Shown piece after piece: positions 33,601-36,738 of a DNA stretch of 36,738 nt. The translations under genes and the position numbers were made by a program. The notes below the pieces were generated by a model. That model saw only the letters and a list, made by a program, of their open reading frames with translations, ran no database searches and was not told where the DNA came from. This DNA comes from CAZWRK01 sp964635875 (GTDB lineage: Bacteria; Pseudomonadota; Gammaproteobacteria; Burkholderiales; Aquaspirillaceae), in NCBI GenBank assembly GCA_964635875.1, contig CAZWRK010000034.1, positions 1 through 36,738 of the forward strand, read 5' to 3'. Each line of letters begins with the position of its first letter. Positions within the stretch are counted from its first letter, which is position 1.

Positions 33601-35447
33601 ATGGTCAAGCCAAAATCATTAATCCACAAAGCAGCGCCATCAGATCGAATAATTCGGTAAGGATGCTCATCTTGAACCGTGACCCCTAAATTCTCTAGGG
33701 TCGGCAAGCTAGAAGACAGACTAATTGGCTCACCAAATCGGAACACTTTGAGGTGGTGGCTTTGCTTTGCGCTATTGAGTGGGCGATACAGTTTAACGGC
33801 TAAAGGATTTTCTAAGCTAAGCTTCTCGAGCGTCGAAATATCAAGGGCGGCATTCCGAACCGAAAACTCTTCGCGATACGAAATAGGAAAAGCAGCGCGA
33901 TAACGGTAAAAGAGTCGATTACCCATCTCTTCACCATAACTGCCTAACAATTGTTGATGCAACTCTTCGCCCCAACCACGAACGATGTGCGTAATTTTTT
34001 CCTCAATTTCGACATCACTGATGTCTTGGAGCGATTCAGCTGAAGAGGTTCGAATAATGTAATGAACACGGGCAAGGCGCACATCAGAAATTGTGACGTT
34101 AAAATCAACCCCACATCCGTGATAAGCATCAACGAGCAGCTTCTCTATTTTTAAGCGTAACTCAGTATTGAAGCTGTCCCGAGGAACAAACACAAGGCAA
34201 CTGACATAGCGCTGAAAATGATCACGACGGGTAAATAAGCGCGTGCGCGGACGCTCTTGGAGACTGACTAGACCTTGGGCAATTGGGGTGAGTAGCTCGG
34301 CAGGAATTTCAAAAAGCTCGTCTCTAGGGTAGCTTTCTAAGACAAAGTTCAGCGTTTTTGCTTTATAGCTGTCATCAATGTAGTCGCAAGCCTTCACTAC
34401 GCTTGCGATTTTTTGCCTTAGGACGGGAATATTTCGTGGAGAAACTTGGTAAGCTGAAGCAGTGTATAGCCCTAAAAATCTTCTTTCACCGATTACTTCG
34501 CCATTTTCGTCATAGCGTTTAATCCCAACATAATCAAGGTAAGCAGGACGATGAATATTTGAGTAGGTTTGGGACTTATTAAGTACCAATGTTGTCTTAT
34601 GATGTGCCAATTCTCGCAAATGGGATGGCAGCTGAGCAAAGCTCTCCGAGAAGGCCTTGCTCCCTTGGTTGCGCAAAATACCTAAACCGCTGCCTTGAAC
34701 AATTTTAAGCGCATCACATCCATCTTGATCCGCTGTCAAATCATAATCACAATAGCCTTGTAGCAAAAAGTGGTTGTCTGCGAGCCACTCAAGGAAACAC
34801 GCAGCCTCTTGTTGTTCATTATCAGAGCTCACGGAAAACTCTGCGGCGATGGCGTGGAGCCTATCTCGCATTGCATCCGCATCATGCACAGCCACTTGCA
34901 CATCTCGTAGTGCTAGATTTAGGTCGTCTTCGAGCGCCTTAAGAACTGCAGGATCACTCACCCGATCTACTTCAGCGTGGATAAATGACTCTAAAGGTAA
35001 ATCTCTATTTTCAGTGCGGCGAATTTCTTGCATTTCCCCAGACTCATCTCGTGCCACAGCTAGCACAGGATGAACGAGAAGGTGCAAGGTCAGGTTTTTC
35101 TTGGCCAATAACATGGCCAAGGTATCAATAAGAAACGGCATGTCATCATTGACGATTTCAATGACGGTGTGTGTGGATTGCCAGCCATGGCGCTCAATAT
35201 CTGGGTTATAAACCCGAACTTTATACTGGTTTTTGAGTCGCTTTTGAGCGAAGTAAAGATGTGCCATAGTGGCACCAAACAGATCTAGTGGGGATGTTTT
35301 CTGAAGATCGGCAAGTTCAGCTTCTTCAAAATAAGCTCGAAATAAAGGAGCCAAACGCTCAGACTCTTCTTTGGAAAGCGCCTTTTTAGCCTCTTCATCT
35401 ATAGTAAAAATAAGCTCTTCTAGCTGTTGATTTTTAGAGCAATGCAT
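30633..35447 (-). CDS. gdhB: NAD-specific glutamate dehydrogenase, large (180-kDa) class
   Basis: Converts glutamate + NAD+ to 2-oxoglutarate + ammonium, a catabolic step for glutamate and for amino acids degraded to it, such as arginine. The 1604-residue length fits the large bacterial class. The N-terminal half carries ACT-like regulatory modules (TVIEIVNDDMPFLIDTLAML). The dehydrogenase core has KVARGGLRWSDRMEDFRTEV and the lysine motif VPMGSKGGF near residue 840. The nucleotide-binding part has VIGIGDMSGDVFGNGMLLSE near 980. The remaining ~400 residues are the helical C-terminal region of this class. The ATG at 35447 has GAGGT 7 nt upstream. The gene is monocistronic: a terminator follows it, and an ArgR-like regulator is divergent. 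The upstream spacer holds a two-repeat operator-like site (see 35532-35573). In Pseudomonas aeruginosa the homologue GdhB is arginine-inducible via ArgR. Confidence 0.95.
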   Translation of the reverse strand: MHCSKNQQLEELIFTIDEEAKKALSKEESERLAPLFRAYFEEAELADLQKTSPLDLFGATMAHLYFAQKRLKNQYKVRVYNPDIERHGWQSTHTVIEIVNDDMPFLIDTLAMLLAKKNLTLHLLVHPVLAVARDESGEMQEIRRTENRDLPLESFIHAEVDRVSDPAVLKALEDDLNLALRDVQVAVHDADAMRDRLHAIAAEFSVSSDNEQQEAACFLEWLADNHFLLQGYCDYDLTADQDGCDALKIVQGSGLGILRNQGSKAFSESFAQLPSHLRELAHHKTTLVLNKSQTYSNIHRPAYLDYVGIKRYDENGEVIGERRFLGLYTASAYQVSPRNIPVLRQKIASVVKACDYIDDSYKAKTLNFVLESYPRDELFEIPAELLTPIAQGLVSLQERPRTRLFTRRDHFQRYVSCLVFVPRDSFNTELRLKIEKLLVDAYHGCGVDFNVTISDVRLARVHYIIRTSSAESLQDISDVEIEEKITHIVRGWGEELHQQLLGSYGEEMGNRLFYRYRAAFPISYREEFSVRNAALDISTLEKLSLENPLAVKLYRPLNSAKQSHHLKVFRFGEPISLSSSLPTLENLGVTVQDEHPYRIIRSDGAALWINDFGLTISNDAALELDLVRQRFQEILLAVASHQTESDGFNRLVLAASLDWREVALIRALAKYLRQGGLTFSQQYIEQCVVSYPQITADLVALFRARLDPVSSDAEKADALQSQISLALESVANLDEDRILRGFLTVILAIRRTNFWQKNSDGIEKPYLSFKLESAAIGFLPEPRPLYEIWVYSPRVEGVHLRGSKVARGGLRWSDRMEDFRTEVLGLVKAQMVKNSVIVPMGSKGGFVCKQLPSSSDREAWLAEGIACYRTFISALLDLTDNLVSGQLVPPNDTLRIDADDPYLVVAADKGTATFSDIANAVSQEYGFWLGDAFASGGSAGYDHKKMGITARGAWESVKRHFRHLGINTQTQDFSVIGIGDMSGDVFGNGMLLSEHICLVAAFDHRHIFLDPNPNAAVSFAERARLFNLPRSSWQDYNADLISEGGGVFSRSAKSIRLSPQVKAWLGVDHDAMTPSDLIHQILKAPADLLYNGGIGTYVKAHHQSHAEVNDRANDAIRVDARDLRVKVVGEGGNLGLTQFGRIEFALAGGRICSDAIDNSAGVDCSDHEVNIKILLGSVIQAGDMTLKQRNELLAEMTEEVGQLVLRNNYLQTQILAINRASAAQMLNAQSRMMATMEKAGHLKRRLEFLPSEEQIAERRLAHQGLTMPEVAVLLAYSKISLDQALLASDLPDDPDFLPILIDYFPLPLREKFAGAMVTHHLRREIIANQLANRIVNRMGTTFIFRLQEEGSVNASDIAKAFWAADKIFGGESLWLQIESLDNVVSADLQVEMMIAVRTMIERAVRWLLRQRRVSGRAAVTQLVSQYHASVNELMQSLAVLVPGTEGDAVSITQQRLESAGVPAELSALLSRLDYAIAAFDVVELSEGGHSLFTVAQTYYALGESLQLGWLRDAITRLPRDNRWQALARSALRDDLYRLHRDLTAGVLQCSENGAASSPVNTWLTSRETELEGCHQLLLELKTFPNLDLAMLSAGMRELSNRLMA

Positions 35448-35511
35448 GTGTCTGACCTCATATTTTTATTCGAATAAGACAAGCGAGCCTATCGCACACT
35501 TGAAAGCTAAT

Positions 35512-35517
35512 TCTATA
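35512..35517 (-). promoter_or_regulatory. Putative -10 element of gdhB
   Basis: TATAGA on the minus strand, about 65 bp before the gdhB ATG. The hexamer 17 bp upstream (GAATAT, 35535-35540) is a poor -35 and falls inside the proximal operator repeat, as expected for a promoter that needs an activator. Confidence 0.45.
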
Positions 35518-35531
35518 GGGCACACAGAAAA

Positions 35532-35573
35532 AGCATATTCGTCGATGCGACATTGCTGAGTGCCGTAGCGACA
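35532..35573 (-). promoter_or_regulatory. ArgR-type tandem operator upstream of gdhB
   Basis: On the minus strand TGTCGC occurs at 35573-35568 and again at 35552-35547, exactly 21 bp apart. The Pseudomonas aeruginosa AraC-type ArgR site, as I recall it, is a direct repeat of TGTCGC-N6-G-N-AA-N5, a 21-bp period. The gdhB-proximal repeat also keeps the G and the first A of the second block; the distal repeat matches only the TGTCGC core. The proximal repeat overlaps the -35 position of gdhB. An ArgR-group regulator gene is divergent on the other side. Confidence 0.65.
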
Positions 35574-35776
35574 ATTCGGTAAAAATCTGAAGCAAAAATT
35601 GTTTAGGCCCTATCAAAAGAAAACAAAAAATAAAACGGCAGCAGAAATAAGCTGTCAAATAAGTAAAATAAAAAATTTATACGTCAAAAAGGATACAAAT
35701 CATGGTTTAATTCCAACCAAAATCTTTCTTGGCACACCCAAGCATTAAAACTTCTAAATTAGTAGGCCTTGGCATC

Positions 35777-36738
35777 ATGCTCGCACCTAAAATAGCCAAA
35801 ATTAAGCGCTATGGTTTTTTGCTTTTACCTCAATTTTCATTTTCTAGCTTTGCGCTGGCAACAGATGCCTTATCTCGAGCAAACCAACAAGCAGGGCATC
35901 GATTATATGAATATATAAGTTTATCTCTGGAGCAACAACAGGGAAAAATTACAGCTTCAAATGGGATTATTTACAATAGTGACTTAGACTTGAGTTACGC
36001 ACCTAAGTTAGATGCACTCATCGTTATTGGAGATGACTTAAATATTGATATCAACCAAGATCGTCTATCTAAAGGTATATCAACACAAAACGCAGATATT
36101 TTGCTTGGAGGTGTTGGAACAGGAAGCTACTGGCTAGCCAAACTAGGGCTCTTAAATGGAAGAAGAGCAACAATTCATTGGCAAGAAATTCATCGCTTTA
36201 CCGACGAGTTTTTAGATGTAATTATTTCGTCTAATTTGTATGAAATAGATGAGAACAGAGCAACATGTGCGGGAGGCTCTGCCACACTCGATTTTATGCT
36301 AACACTGATTGCTCAAGATCAAGGCAATGAATTTTCTGCACACTTGTCAGAAACCTTCAGTATGGAGAGAGTTCGACAAAGCAATGAGCGACAAAGAGTT
36401 CCTCTAGCAACACGCATCGGCAATAGTCAACCGAAGTTAACAGAGGCTGTTAGCTTAATGGAAGCTAATATTGAGGAGCCATTATCCACAGATGATATTG
36501 CTTACTATGTTGGTGTATCTCGCAGGCAATTAGAAAGACTATTTAAGCAATATCTTAATACGGTTCCTTCTCGATACTACTTAGAGCTACGACTAAACAG
36601 GGCGCGCCAACTGTTACAACAAAGCTCAAAATCTATCGTTCAGATTGGTTTGTCTTGCGGGTTTTCTTCTGGCCCACATTTTTCTAGCACATATCGCAAT
36701 CATTTTGGAGTCACGCCAAGAGAAGAACGTGTTCAGAG
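35777..36738 (+). CDS. AraC-family regulator with DJ-1/PfpI-like sensor domain (ArgR/GbdR/CdhR group), 3' end cut
   Basis: About 320 codons are open from the ATG at 35777 to the window edge; only a few residues should be missing. The N-terminal half is a GlxA-type amidotransferase-like sensor domain starting RYGFLLLPQFSFSSFALATD, with LGGVGTGSYWLAKLGLLNGR and ATCAGGSATLDFMLTLIAQD. The Cys of catalytic DJ-1 members is replaced (GVGTGS), so it should be ligand-sensing, not enzymatic. The C-terminal AraC DNA-binding domain has two helix-turn-helix units: LSTDDIAYYVGVSRRQLERL, then SIVQIGLSCGFSSGPHFSST and YRNHFGVTPREER. This group includes P. aeruginosa ArgR (arginine), GbdR (glycine betaine) and CdhR (carnitine). 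Divergence from gdhB and the site at 35532-35573 favour an arginine/glutamate-catabolism role (inference). GbdR-like function cannot be excluded. Confidence 0.9.
   Translation, partial: MLAPKIAKIKRYGFLLLPQFSFSSFALATDALSRANQQAGHRLYEYISLSLEQQQGKITASNGIIYNSDLDLSYAPKLDALIVIGDDLNIDINQDRLSKGISTQNADILLGGVGTGSYWLAKLGLLNGRRATIHWQEIHRFTDEFLDVIISSNLYEIDENRATCAGGSATLDFMLTLIAQDQGNEFSAHLSETFSMERVRQSNERQRVPLATRIGNSQPKLTEAVSLMEANIEEPLSTDDIAYYVGVSRRQLERLFKQYLNTVPSRYYLELRLNRARQLLQQSSKSIVQIGLSCGFSSGPHFSSTYRNHFGVTPREERVQ

Larger units (their letters stand above)
35448..35776. other. Divergent intergenic region, gdhB / AraC-type regulator
   Basis: These 329 bp contain no convincing gene. The gdhB-proximal part has the ArgR-like double site (35532-35573) and a -10-like hexamer (35512-35517). 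The regulator-proximal part is very AT-rich, and I could not settle on a promoter for the regulator. Confidence 0.6.

Noticed and set aside
1..36738. Search for CRISPR arrays, transposases, phage genes, tRNA and rRNA
   Set aside because: Nothing resembling spaced direct repeats, transposase motifs, phage genes or tRNA cloverleaf sequences was seen by eye. A covariance-model scan could still find small RNAs.

Overview
The window reads as a chromosomal segment of a motile Gram-negative betaproteobacterium. Gene content and protein style suggest Neisseriales (Chromobacteriaceae/Chitinibacteraceae-like), but that placement is an inference from remembered family features, not a search. No tRNA, rRNA, CRISPR array, insertion sequence or prophage was recognised.

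Layout. Positions 1-4442 are minus-strand housekeeping genes: tex (cut by the left edge), a SpoIIAA/STAS-like protein, an EamA/DMT exporter and a Rieske-type ring-hydroxylating oxygenase. Positions 4952-16027 are plus-strand: acetate kinase, a membrane-embedded chemoreceptor, the RNA helicase hrpA, trpG-trpD, a phosphomannomutase/phosphoglucomutase and prmB. A 15-bp-stem hairpin at 16031-16066 separates prmB from a convergent block. Positions 16067-27766 (minus) hold a complete fliEFGHIJKLMNOPQR locus: basal body, MS ring, C ring/switch, export ATPase complex, hook-length control and export gate. Upstream of fliE lie an NtrC-type sigma-54 flagellar regulator (FlrC/FleR-like), a stand-alone CheB-type methylesterase whose gene overlaps the regulator's by 4 bp, and a low-molecular-weight protein tyrosine phosphatase. 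Positions 30633-35447 (minus) encode a 180-kDa-class NAD-dependent glutamate dehydrogenase. Divergent from it, running off the right edge, is an AraC-family regulator with a DJ-1/PfpI-like sensor domain (ArgR/GbdR/CdhR group).

Main points. (1) The spacer between the AraC-type regulator and the glutamate dehydrogenase carries two TGTCGC half-sites exactly 21 bp apart. This is the spacing of the Pseudomonas aeruginosa ArgR operator, and ArgR there activates the same enzyme. (2) The flagellar enhancer-binding protein is paired with a receiver-less CheB domain where a FleS/FlrB kinase would usually sit. (3) A 100-N scaffold gap in fliK is flanked by the same 55 nt on both sides. Collapsing the duplicate restores one continuous fliK frame, so the apparent break is probably an assembly artefact. 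(4) A near-consensus sigma-54 promoter lies just upstream of fliK. A terminator after fliK suggests that fliLMNOPQR is a separate transcription unit.

Base composition is visibly more GC-rich left of about 15,050 than to the right.
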